A stretch of 64,000 nucleotides of DNA. It comes from Urechidicola croceus. Lineage in GTDB: Bacteria > Bacteroidota > Bacteroidia > Flavobacteriales > Flavobacteriaceae. Position 1 is the first letter of the stretch; each line of letters starts with the position of its first letter. The position numbers and the translations under genes are program-made. Where the stretch lies: assembly GCA_905181865.1 (NCBI GenBank), contig CAJIZG010000005.1, positions 248,001 to 312,000 of the forward strand, written 5' to 3'. Shown in pieces: positions 35,758 through 44,566 of the stretch. A model generated the notes under the pieces. The model ran no database searches, was not told the origin of the DNA, and was given only the letters and a program-made list of their open reading frames with translations.

Positions 35758-35771
35758 GAAATAACTTTATT

Positions 35772-36989
35772 TTATGCTACAAAAGTAGCAAGTATGTTTA
35801 AGACTTTGTCTATTTCTTTTTTAGAATTGTAACTGTGCAAGCAAATACGCAATCGCTCTTGATTTTGAGGGACTGTTGGAGATAAAATGGGTTTGATATC
35901 AAAACCGTTTTCTTGCATTTTTTGTGCAATTTTTTTTACTTTTTTATTGCCAGGAATAATACAACAATGAATGGTAGAATTACTGGTGATAAAGTTTAGT
36001 TGTTGGATGTAGGTTGATAGTTGTTGGTTGAAGTATTGAATGTTGGATTTAAGGTTGAGTATCTGAGATTCTTTACTTCGATTCCGCTCAGTGACCAGTT
36101 CTTCGAAAGCAAATTTAATAGTAGCTACACTATGCAACGAAATTGCCGTTGTATAAATAAAACTACGTGCAAAATTGATTAAGTACTGCTTTAAGTCTTT
36201 AGATCCCAATATCGCGGCTCCATGACAACCCATGGCTTTACCAAAAGTTACGACGCGTGCAAAAACAGCGGTTTCTAAACCTAATTCTTGAACAAGTCCA
36301 ACTCCGTTATTGCCACACACGCCAATGGCGTGGGCTTCATCTACAATTAAATGTGCTTCGTGCTTTTTGCAAAGTTTAACGATTGAAAGAAGATCAGGAC
36401 TATCGCCATCCATTGAGAAAACAGATTCTGTGACTACATAAAGTACTTGATGAGATTCTTCACCACTACGACTCACTGCGACTCCGCTCTGTGACCAACG
36501 CTCACCGTCCATTTCAGAATGACGAAGCATTAGTATTTCTAACGCTTCTAAATCAGTATGTTTAAACTTAAAAGACTTGGCATTACTCATTTGAATACCA
36601 TCTCGAATGGAGGCATGAATATATTCATCGTATAAAATAATATCTCCGCGCTGCGGAACTGATGAAAATAATCCAATATTGGCATCATACCCTGAATTGA
36701 ATAGCAACGTTGATTCCATATTAAAAAATGCAGCTAATTGTTTTTCTACCAATTCATGTAGTTCATGATTCCCTGACAGCAATCGTGAGCCTGTGGCACC
36801 GTTTTGTTGCAAATTATGATCTACTAAATAGTGATGACTTTTTTCAAAAATCTCCTTTGATCTCGAAAACCCTAAATAATCATTAGATGAAAAATCGACC
36901 AAATCGGATGAAAACGAAAGTTTACGCAAAGAATTTTTTGCAACTCTTTTCGTTAATTTTTGTTGTAATTTTTTAGGAAACTTCCTCAT
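35772..36989 (-). CDS. bioF: 8-amino-7-oxononanoate synthase (with in-frame repeat insertions)
   Basis: A 405-residue PLP enzyme that joins a pimeloyl thioester and alanine to form KAPA. Typical blocks: DFSSNDYLGFSRS, GATGSRLLSGNH, FNSGYDANIG, VDEAHAIGVCGNNGVGL, and the PLP Lys in TFGKAMGCHGAAI. It is about 25 residues longer than usual. One extra stretch (MLRHSEMDGERWSQSGVAVS) sits between HTDLEALEIL and LYVVTESVFSMDGD, and a second (LVTERNRSKESQIL) sits before NIQYFNQQL. Both are repeat DNA read in frame. It is the first gene of the biotin operon here. Confidence 0.93.
   Translation of the reverse strand: MRKFPKKLQQKLTKRVAKNSLRKLSFSSDLVDFSSNDYLGFSRSKEIFEKSHHYLVDHNLQQNGATGSRLLSGNHELHELVEKQLAAFFNMESTLLFNSGYDANIGLFSSVPQRGDIILYDEYIHASIRDGIQMSNAKSFKFKHTDLEALEILMLRHSEMDGERWSQSGVAVSRSGEESHQVLYVVTESVFSMDGDSPDLLSIVKLCKKHEAHLIVDEAHAIGVCGNNGVGLVQELGLETAVFARVVTFGKAMGCHGAAILGSKDLKQYLINFARSFIYTTAISLHSVATIKFAFEELVTERNRSKESQILNLKSNIQYFNQQLSTYIQQLNFITSNSTIHCCIIPGNKKVKKIAQKMQENGFDIKPILSPTVPQNQERLRICLHSYNSKKEIDKVLNILATFVA
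36063..36097. repeat. REP-like fragment inside bioF, read in frame
   Basis: ctgagattctttacttcgat, then tccgctcagtgacc, match the dispersed ACTTCGA(C/T)TCCGCTCAGTG motif also seen at 32201 and 36450. It encodes LVTERNRSKESQ in BioF without a frame change. Confidence 0.6.
36450..36523. repeat. REP-like element inside bioF, read in frame
   Basis: tgagattcttcaccac, then tgcgactccgctctgtgacc and atttcagaatgac, match the same dispersed family. On the minus strand it encodes HSEMDGERWSQSGVAVSRSGEES within BioF. The frame is kept. Confidence 0.7.
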
Positions 36990-36993
36990 AAAA

Positions 36994-37027
36994 CAAATAT
37001 AGAAATTACTGCTTTCTTCTAATACAA
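36994..37027 (-). promoter_or_regulatory. promoter of bioF and the biotin operon
   Basis: On the minus strand TTG (37025-37027), a 23-bp spacer and TATATTTG (36994-37001) fit the phylum consensus. Only four bases separate the -7 element from the bioF ATG, so the transcript may be leaderless. Confidence 0.5.
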
Positions 37028-37073
37028 TAATACGAGCTAAAATTGCATATTACTCTTTCCGTATCAATACAAC

Positions 37074-37828
37074 TCAATCTTGTTCTAAATCTGATGGCGG
37101 ACTTCCAATAGAAGTTGTTTCACCTCCAACAATGGTTTTTTTTATTCCTTTTTGTACTTCACCTCCATTTCTTGGGTCGAACCATTTGATTGAAAATTTG
37201 GTATCTGAATCAATAGTAAGTTTAGGGTTTTGTGAATTCAAGGGTAGGTAAACCATATAAAGTTCATTTTATTTAGACAAACAATACCCTTTTTTTTTAT
37301 CAAGAATCTCCTCCGGAACTTCCATTTCCTCTAACGGATAGTTTGAGAGAAAGGAAGTAGCAATTGCTGATTGTTTCCACCAAAGTTCGCGGCTTCGAAA
37401 ATCTTCTAACGTTAAATCTGTATGCGGATATCGATAGCCAAAATACCATTCTACTCCAGCTACTCCAGCGAGTAGTGAACCCCATAGAGCATGATTTCGT
37501 AAGGTATCGAGTTTTTTGTCAATTTCATCCGGTCTAAAATGCACCTTCCAAATATTTCCCTTATCTGCACAGAAGTTTCTTCTGAATTTCCGTCTGTGGC
37601 ATAGAATCCAGGAACGGCATAGGTTCTATTTCCATTGGAAAATGCTACTTCTAACGTATAATTTAAAAAGGGATTATTTTGATCAAACTCTGCAGTGATG
37701 GGGCTATTTATGAGTAAAGTAATTTTATACCATTTTTGAAATTCTCCTTGTATTTGAATTTTACTACTGTTTGATTTTTGAAAAGAAATTAAAGGGAATA
37801 GGAATACTATTAAGAGGAATTTATTCAT
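37074..37828 (-). pseudogene. glycoside hydrolase (DUF5060 / DUF4038 type) with internal deletion, frameshift and stop
   Basis: The N-terminal piece has a signal peptide and a DUF5060-like domain (QIQGEFQKWYKITLLI, ENPFLNYTLEV-like). One base is then lost after EETS, and the true frame goes on as ADKGNIWKVHFRPDE. There it jumps directly to the C-terminal part of a TIM-barrel domain (IDKKLDTLRNHALWGSLLAGVAGVEWYFGY...), so most of the catalytic domain is deleted. A TAA at 37266-37268 separates this from the final collagen-binding-like domain (ELYMVYLPL..., KFSIKWFDPRNGGEVQKG). Relatives are secreted polysaccharide hydrolases of about 500 residues or more. Confidence 0.75.
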
Positions 37829-37858
37829 GATAATGGAATCTTAAAAAATATAAATGGA

Positions 37859-38572
37859 TTATAATTTTTCTGATATTTTATTGATAGGAGTGAGGTTCAA
37901 TTTCTTAAACTCCACTTCCGATCCTTCTGATTGAACGGCTATCTGACCGCTATTTGTGTTACATTCAAAGCCATGATTAATTAAATCTCCATTCAGCCAA
38001 ACTTTGATTTCTCTATCTAAACATTCTATAATCATAGTGTTCCATTCTCCCAAGGGTTTTTCTGAGTCATCAGTAAGGTTTAAAACTCTGCGTTTTTTTC
38101 CTTCTGTGATTCCCCATTCTTCTTTTGGCCCGCGTCGAGTTTCCATATCGGGAACTTTAATATCCTCTACAATACACCAAAAATCACCTGCGTTTAAATG
38201 CATCATTTGTACTTCCAATGATTTTGGAAACATGCCATATAAGGATCGAGGTATAGATGCATGTGCGAGTACCCCGCAGTTTCCAGGCTTTCCTGCGAAG
38301 CGATATTGAACTTCTAACCTAAAATCTTTGTAGATAGCATCTGTTATTAAATGTCCGCCCGGAGCGCCCAAACTTACAATCATACCATCTCGAATGATAA
38401 ATGGATTTATGGTCTTTGGAACCGTATCCATTTTGGGAATGTCTGCATGCCAACCTTCAAAATTCTTACCATTAAACAGACTTCTAGTTTGTGCTTCTGA
38501 ATTTGTGAAAACTAAGATGCTTACTAGCAAAATTAGGTTTACTCCGATGTACTTTGATAATTTTTCACTCAT
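37859..38572 (-). CDS. DUF1080 (3-keto-disaccharide hydrolase) family secreted protein
   Basis: A 237-residue exported concanavalin-like protein with a signal peptide (about 1-27). The N-terminal SLFNGKNFEGWHAD block is the DUF1080 hallmark; later FRLEVQYRFAGKPGNCGVLAHA, EVQMMHLNAGDFWCIVEDI and GEWNTMIIECLDREIKVWLNGDLINHG are family blocks. Some members hydrolyse 3-keto-glycosides. It lies just upstream of the broken glycoside hydrolase on the same strand, so both once belonged to a glycan degradation unit. Confidence 0.85.
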   Translation of the reverse strand: MSEKLSKYIGVNLILLVSILVFTNSEAQTRSLFNGKNFEGWHADIPKMDTVPKTINPFIIRDGMIVSLGAPGGHLITDAIYKDFRLEVQYRFAGKPGNCGVLAHASIPRSLYGMFPKSLEVQMMHLNAGDFWCIVEDIKVPDMETRRGPKEEWGITEGKKRRVLNLTDDSEKPLGEWNTMIIECLDREIKVWLNGDLINHGFECNTNSGQIAVQSEGSEVEFKKLNLTPINKISEKL

Positions 38573-38785
38573 TATTGTAAGTATTATTTTACTTGCTTTT
38601 TTAGTAGAATACAGTTCGTTTGTTTTACCATGGACTTTATGAAGCTGGTTAATATTTTCAATTCAGATTAATAGTATTGGCCAACCTGAAACTTTTTTCA
38701 AGCGAACTTAAAACTAGTGAATTTTAATTAGATTATTTCATCCAATTTTAAGAGACAATTTAGTGAGGAATTTTATTATTTTTAC

Positions 38786-39180
38786 TTGAATTTTTTCTTA
38801 GACAATTTAAAATCGGAGTTCGAAAGCAAAAAAAATACTGAAATAGCTGCCAAACAAAAAGTATATATACGCGATCAATTTGAGTATTATGGCCTTAAAA
38901 CAGAAGTGAGACGACAAATTCAAAAGCCTTTTTTAGTGATGGAATTCCTCCCAGAAAAAAATGAATTGGAAAAAATGGTGAATACGTTTTGGGGAAAGCC
39001 ACAAAGAGCGTATCACTATTTTGCACAAGAACTGGCTTATAAATAGTTGAAAAAAATAGAGACAAATGGCCTTCATCTTTTGCTTATATGGTTGTGCATA
39101 AATCTTGATCGGACACGGTTGATTTTATTGCGGTGAAATTAATAGGTACCAATTTTAAATTTTATCCGAATCAGAGAATA
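38786..39180 (+). pseudogene. AlkD-like DNA alkylation repair protein, truncated and decayed
   Basis: The first 86 residues (LDNLKSEFESKKNTEIAAKQ, IRDQFEYYGLKTEVRRQIQKPF, LEKMVNTFWGKPQRAYHYFAQELAYK) match the N-terminal HEAT-like part of the AlkD family. A stop follows. About 70 bp later, in another frame, SDTVDFIAVKLIGTNFKFYP matches the next conserved block of the family, usually WWDTVDFIA. The rest is not recognisable. It is non-functional. Confidence 0.65.
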
Positions 39181-39280
39181 CGGTTTGGTCAATAAAAGGA
39201 CCAGGTTTATTGATTAAAATGTATATTTGGTTGAATTAAAAGATAGTTATTTAAAGTTTCCATAGAGTATCTTAAGATCA

Positions 39281-39752
39281 ATGGGAAAATATATCCTTGC
39301 CAGAGTTATACGTGTAATAGTACTCATTTTATGGATTGGTGGTGTGGCAATGGTAATAATTTAATGATTCTGGCTGTTAAAAAACTAAAATCTAAGGAAG
39401 ATTAAATAAAAATATTTGTGCAAATAGAAGGTTGCTTTCCGATTCAGGCGAAAAGTAGGACTTTGTTAGCGGGTTTATCAGGATTTTATATACGCTGCAT
39501 TCTAGAGGCTTGCGAAAGGCATCTTGATTACTGATTTTGGTGGATTCATGCTATGATAATAATTTGGATATTATTGATATTGTATCTGCTAGAACCCTTA
39601 GTGTTACATAAATTATTCAAAGAATATGGAGCAAAAAATCCGAAAAAATGTTTGCCCTTATACATAGAGCACAATGGGTTTTATTCTTTTTGAGCTTATT
39701 TGCGATTGCTGGGAAAGTTGCCAGTAGCCATAGTTGGTTTTTTATAAAATAA
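39281..39752 (+). pseudogene. membrane protein remnant
   Basis: Pieces on the plus strand read MGKYILARVIRVIVLILW, IWILLILYLLEPLVLHKLFKEYGAKNPKK and ALIHRAQWVLFFLSLFAIAGKVASSH in different frames, with stops between. Together they look like a small helical membrane protein that has lost its reading frame. The family was not identified. Confidence 0.45.
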
Positions 39753-39757
39753 TAAAA

Positions 39758-41212
39758 ATGAAACAAAAACTCCTATTAATTTTTTCAATTGCCGTGTTAT
39801 TAATGGTATCCATGTATGTGATGAACACTGCCATGATTTCGAAAGAGAAGGTAAAAAAACCGAATATTTTATTTATTGCAGTAGACGATTTAAATGACTG
39901 GATTGGAGTCATGGGTGGACACCCACAGGCTAAAACACCAAACATGGATCGTCTTGCTTCTCTCGGCATGCTTTTTACCAATGCTCAATGTCAATCGCCT
40001 GTGTGCAATCCTTCACGAGCAAGTTTGATGACTTCTTTGTATCCGAGCACATCTGGAGTGTATTTTCTAAATCCAGACTTAAAAGAATCTTCGGTTGCCA
40101 ATAAAAGCAACTTGATGCCTCAACGATTTAAAGATGAAGGTTATTATGTTACCGGAGTTGGAAAACTGTTTCACAATGGCGGGGAACAAAATGAAAGATA
40201 CGTTCCCAATTATGGTGGACAATTTGGAGGTTTTGGTCCCAGACCAAAAGAAAAAATCAGTCCTTATCCAGGACATCCACTATGGGATTGGGGAGTTTAT
40301 CCAGAAAATGACGACCAGATGCCCGATTATAAAGTTGCGAATTGGGCTATGGAACGGTTGGCAGAAAAACGAGATAGTTCGTTATGGTTAGGTGTTGGGT
40401 TTTACCGTCCGCATGTACCTCAATTCGTTCCTAAAAAATGGTTTGACATGTATCCATTAGAAACGATTCAATTACCAAATACGAAGGAAGATGATTTGAT
40501 GGATATTTCTTCCTATGGTGTCGATATTACACGCCTAAATCATGTGTCTCCAAAGCACGATTGGATCACAGAAAATAAAGAGTGGAAACCGATTGTGCAG
40601 TCTTATCTTGCTTGTGTAAGTTTTGTAGATGAGCAAGTAGGTAAGGTTATAAAGGCTTTGGAAAATAGCGATTATGCAGAGAACACCTACATTGTTTTAA
40701 TTAGTGATCATGGTTTTCATTTGGGTGAAAAAGAGCGTTATGCTAAAAGAAGTCTTTGGGAGGATGGAACTCGTGTTCCTATGATCATAGTTGGTCCAGG
40801 AATTCCAAAAGGAAAAAAATGTAATAAACCAACGCAGTTGCTCGATATTTATCCAACGCTATTAGAGTTGGCAGGACTTGAGTCGGATCCTGCACATGAA
40901 GGTAACTCTCTTGTTCCTCTTTTGAAAAATCTCGAAGTAGCATGGCCTCATATGGCACGAACCAGTTTTGGCCCTGGAAACTATGCGATTGTTTCTGAGC
41001 AATATCGTTTTATACAGTACAATGATGGATCAGAAGAGTTTTATGATCACGATAAAGATCCATATGAATGGAATAACGTGATTCTTAATCATGAATATAA
41101 AGATGTTATTCAACAACATCGATTTAGGATACCTCAAGAGCGTTATAAAATATTGGGTAAAAATTCTACAGGACATAAATCATACGCGGCATCAGAAAAG
41201 AACAGGGAATAA
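39758..41212 (+). CDS. sulfatase, iduronate-2-sulfatase-like
   Basis: A type I sulfatase of about 484 residues that removes sulfate esters from a glycan. The metal-site Asp pair is in ILFIAVDDLNDW. The formylglycine motif CNPSRASLMTS has the Cys to be oxidised, with the C-x-P-S-R signature. ISDHGFHLGEKERYAKRSLWEDGTRVP is the second metal and substrate block, typical of iduronate-2-sulfatase relatives. The N-terminus is a signal or membrane segment. I start at the Met at 39758, eight codons into the open frame, because MKQKLLLIFSIAV begins a signal sequence. The exact sulfatase subfamily is not assigned. Confidence 0.92.
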   Translation: MKQKLLLIFSIAVLLMVSMYVMNTAMISKEKVKKPNILFIAVDDLNDWIGVMGGHPQAKTPNMDRLASLGMLFTNAQCQSPVCNPSRASLMTSLYPSTSGVYFLNPDLKESSVANKSNLMPQRFKDEGYYVTGVGKLFHNGGEQNERYVPNYGGQFGGFGPRPKEKISPYPGHPLWDWGVYPENDDQMPDYKVANWAMERLAEKRDSSLWLGVGFYRPHVPQFVPKKWFDMYPLETIQLPNTKEDDLMDISSYGVDITRLNHVSPKHDWITENKEWKPIVQSYLACVSFVDEQVGKVIKALENSDYAENTYIVLISDHGFHLGEKERYAKRSLWEDGTRVPMIIVGPGIPKGKKCNKPTQLLDIYPTLLELAGLESDPAHEGNSLVPLLKNLEVAWPHMARTSFGPGNYAIVSEQYRFIQYNDGSEEFYDHDKDPYEWNNVILNHEYKDVIQQHRFRIPQERYKILGKNSTGHKSYAASEKNRE

Positions 41213-41295
41213 TTAGTTCGAAGAACTACTCGTGAAGTTCGTGTTTTTTTTCTAATTAATTATAATATATTTGGGTGATTTAAATTTTAGACCAG

Positions 41296-42417
41296 ATGAT
41301 TAAATATTTTAGTGCTCTCTTTTTTTGTATTCTCATGATTTCTTGTGGTAAGAAACCTACTAAAATCAAATTGATACCAAATAAAAATTTTGAAAAAACA
41401 ATAAACAACAAGCAAGTTAAATTATTTACGCTAAAGAATAAGAATGGATTGGTAAGTCAAATTACCAATTATGGTGGTAGGGTTGTAGCCTTGTGGACAC
41501 CTGATAAAAACGGCAATTTTGAAGATATCGTTTTGGGGCATGAAACTATAGATGGTTATTTACAAACAAATCAAGATTTTTTTGGAGCTATAACAGGAAG
41601 ATATGCGAATAGAATTGCCAAAGGAAAATTCGTTTTAAATGATAGTATGTATACACTTGCCACGAATAATGGCGATAATCATTTACATGGTGGGAATAAT
41701 GGATTGAATAATGCAGTGTGGGATGCTGATCAAAGATCAGCTGCTGAAATAGTTTTTACGTATTTTTCAAAAGATGGTGATGAAGGGTATCCTGGGAATT
41801 TGAATTTAGAAGTAATTTATAAGTTAACTGATGCCAACGAATTGAAAATAACGTATGCTGCGACAACCGATAAAACCACACACGTGAATCTTACGCATCA
41901 TTCTTTTTTTAATTTGTTAGGCGCAGGGAAAGGGGCCATCAATGATCATATATTGCAAATAAATGCTTCTCTATATACGCCTGTAGCAGCCGGGTTAATT
42001 CCAACAGGTGAATTGGCAGATGTTTCAAATACTCCCTTTGATTTCAGAACGCCAAAGGCGATTGGAAGTCGGGTAAATGATGATCACGCTCAGATAAAAT
42101 TAGGATTTGGGTACGATCATAATTTTGTATTGGATGGAGCAGGGCTTCGTTTAGTAGCCGTAGTTAAAGAGCCTATTACGGGCAGAGTTATGGAGGTGAT
42201 TACAGATGAGCCAGGAGTGCAGTTTTATGGGGGCAATTTTTTCGATGGAAAAGATTTCGGAAAAGGAAACATCGCATATGAATTTAGAAGCGCTTTGTGT
42301 TTAGAAACGCAACATTTTCCAGATAGCCCTAATCAACCTAACTTTCCTTCAACTGTTTTAAATCCTGAAGAAACGTATTCTTCCACGTGTATATATAAAT
42401 TTGGTATCCGTTACTAA
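41296..42417 (+). CDS. aldose 1-epimerase (galactose mutarotase), lipoprotein
   Basis: A 373-residue mutarotase that interconverts alpha and beta anomers of sugars. A lipoprotein signal ends at MISCGKKP. The catalytic His is seen in NHLHGGNNGLNNAVW and in LTHHSFFNLLGAG, and the catalytic Glu in LCLETQHFPDSPNQPNFPS. Envelope mutarotases of this kind sit in polysaccharide loci. It lies between two sulfatases with same-strand gaps of 83 and 35 bp. Confidence 0.93.
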   Translation: MIKYFSALFFCILMISCGKKPTKIKLIPNKNFEKTINNKQVKLFTLKNKNGLVSQITNYGGRVVALWTPDKNGNFEDIVLGHETIDGYLQTNQDFFGAITGRYANRIAKGKFVLNDSMYTLATNNGDNHLHGGNNGLNNAVWDADQRSAAEIVFTYFSKDGDEGYPGNLNLEVIYKLTDANELKITYAATTDKTTHVNLTHHSFFNLLGAGKGAINDHILQINASLYTPVAAGLIPTGELADVSNTPFDFRTPKAIGSRVNDDHAQIKLGFGYDHNFVLDGAGLRLVAVVKEPITGRVMEVITDEPGVQFYGGNFFDGKDFGKGNIAYEFRSALCLETQHFPDSPNQPNFPSTVLNPEETYSSTCIYKFGIRY

Positions 42418-42452
42418 TAATAGTATAATTTAGAATTATAATTTCAAGTAAG

Positions 42453-43916
42453 ATGCATAAAACATTCAAGGCTAATTTATTTTTTTCAATGAGCATTGTT
42501 TTTATAATGTTCTTTTTAACAAGTTGTAACCATCAAAAGCAAGTGGCTGAAAGTACTCCAATTCAAAAGCCAAATATTATTTATATTCTTGCAGACGATT
42601 TAGGATATGGGGATTTAAGTTTAACTGGACAAGAGAAATTTTCAACTCCAAACATCGATAAATTGGCACGAAACGGAATGTTTTTTACAGAACATTATTC
42701 AGGTTCCACAGTTTGCGCTCCTTCTCGTTCTGCATTAATGACTGGACAACATACAGGTCACACTTTTGTTCGTGGTAACAGAGAAGTGCAACCCGAAGGA
42801 CAAGAGCCTTTAGGAGGATCAGAGGTCACCATTCCCGAACTATTAAAATCTGCCGGGTACAAAACTGGAGCCTTTGGGAAATGGGGGCTAGGATTTCCAG
42901 GTTCAGAAGGCGATCCAAACAACCAAGGATTTGATGAATTCTACGGATACAATTGTCAGCGTATGGGTCATAATTATTACCCTTATCATTTATGGCATAA
43001 TCAGGCCAAAAAACTTCTGGAGGGTAACAAGGAAAAAAATACTGAAGAATATGGGCCAGCACTCATTCATCAGCAAGTGCTTTCATTTATTGAAACGAAT
43101 AAAGACACTCCTTTTTTTTTATATTACCCTACCATTATTCCTCATGCAGAATTATTTGCTCCAGAAGAGTATATGGCGAAGTTTAGAGGAAAACTTTTGC
43201 CAGAAAAAGATTATAAAGGGGTAGATGATGGTAAAAATTATAAAACTGGCGGCTATGGCTCTCAGCAAGAATCTCACGCTGCTTTTGCGGCTATGATAAC
43301 ATTGTTAGATGACTATGTTGGAAATGTGGTGAAGAAAGTAGAAGAATTGGGCATAGCAGATAATACTATTATTATTTTTACATCAGACAACGGTCCTCAT
43401 AAAGAAGGCGGTGCAGATCCAGATTATTTTAATAGCAATGCTGATTTAAAAGGGTATAAACGTGATTTGTATGAAGGCGGAATACGTGTTCCGTTAATTG
43501 CTTCATGGCCAGGAAAAATAAAAGAGAATACAACATCCGGTCATATTTCGGCATTTTGGGATTTCTTACCAACGGTATGTGATTTAGCTCAAATTGAAAA
43601 GCCTAAAAATATTGATGGAATTTCATATCTGCCAGAATTAGTAGGTTTGACTCAAGATAGACATGATTATTTGTATTGGGAATTTTTAGAGCAAGGGGGA
43701 AAGCAAGCGGTACGATTGGGAGAATGGAAAGGAGTTCGCTTAAAAATGACCAATGATGCCAGTGCTCCGATTGAATTATATAATTTAAAGAATGATATTG
43801 GAGAGCAACAAAATATTGCTGCTATGCATCCTGATATTGTTGAAAAAATGGCGAATATCATGCAAAAAGAGCACACGCCTTCTGAAGTGTTTAAATTTGG
43901 ATTTGAAAAAAAATAA
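42453..43916 (+). CDS. sulfatase (arylsulfatase type)
   Basis: A 487-residue type I sulfatase with a lipoprotein signal (FFLTSC). The metal-site block is IIYILADDLGYGDLSLTGQ; the formylglycine motif is CAPSRSALMTGQHTGHTFVRGN; FTSDNGPHKEGG is the second metal-binding block. A sulfate ester of a glycan is the expected substrate. It forms a run with the mutarotase and the sulfatase upstream. Confidence 0.93.
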   Translation: MHKTFKANLFFSMSIVFIMFFLTSCNHQKQVAESTPIQKPNIIYILADDLGYGDLSLTGQEKFSTPNIDKLARNGMFFTEHYSGSTVCAPSRSALMTGQHTGHTFVRGNREVQPEGQEPLGGSEVTIPELLKSAGYKTGAFGKWGLGFPGSEGDPNNQGFDEFYGYNCQRMGHNYYPYHLWHNQAKKLLEGNKEKNTEEYGPALIHQQVLSFIETNKDTPFFLYYPTIIPHAELFAPEEYMAKFRGKLLPEKDYKGVDDGKNYKTGGYGSQQESHAAFAAMITLLDDYVGNVVKKVEELGIADNTIIIFTSDNGPHKEGGADPDYFNSNADLKGYKRDLYEGGIRVPLIASWPGKIKENTTSGHISAFWDFLPTVCDLAQIEKPKNIDGISYLPELVGLTQDRHDYLYWEFLEQGGKQAVRLGEWKGVRLKMTNDASAPIELYNLKNDIGEQQNIAAMHPDIVEKMANIMQKEHTPSEVFKFGFEKK

Positions 43917-43971
43917 AGGATATAATTTTCTTTATGGGAAATAGTAACGTTCGCATTCAATTTAAATATGG

Positions 43972-44546
43972 ATGATCTTAAAAAATCAATACAACACATT
44001 AAATAAACTAGCTTCCAAAAGAGGAATTACTATTTTATTTGTACTCGCTCATTTAGTTCTCTTGTTAATGATGGTATTTACATTTCCACGAATTAATGCG
44101 AAACTGGGTGCGCAAGTTTTTGATTTAAAGACTTTCGGGTATTCCCAAGAAGAAGCCCTATGCATGATTCAAAATTTGGATCAATCAACAATTGATTTTA
44201 TATTTTCCCACAACTATTCTTACTGGATATTTTGTATCCTGTTTTATTAACACTCTTTTTAAGTACTTTGATTATTCGGTTATCGAATTTAATAGAGGTA
44301 CGTCCAAAAGTTATTTATTCCAATTTATTTATAGTGCCCTTTATTGCAATGGGTATTGACTATCTAGAAAACATACTAATTTCGATCATGATCACGAACT
44401 CCAAAGAAATATCATCTGGAGTGTTTAAAATAGCGAGTGCTTGTACACAACTGAAAGGGGTGTTCACCTCTATTTCTTGGGTTGTAATTATAACGCTATG
44501 TGTGATTTGGTTAAAAAATAGATCAAGAAATAAAGTCGTAGTTTAG
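43972..44546 (+). pseudogene. membrane protein with a frameshift
   Basis: Two overlapping frames make one protein. The first (RGITILFVLAHLVLLLMMVF...YSYWIF) ends at 44250; the second starts in the middle (LDILYPVLLTLFLSTLIIRL) and ends VVV at 44546. A loss of one T near 44224 (TACTGG instead of TACTTGG) would join them as SYLDILYPV. Together they give about 190 residues with four membrane segments. The family was not recognised. A sequencing error is possible, but other broken genes lie close by. Confidence 0.6.
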
Positions 44547-44566
44547 TCCTTAATCAAAAGACACCA

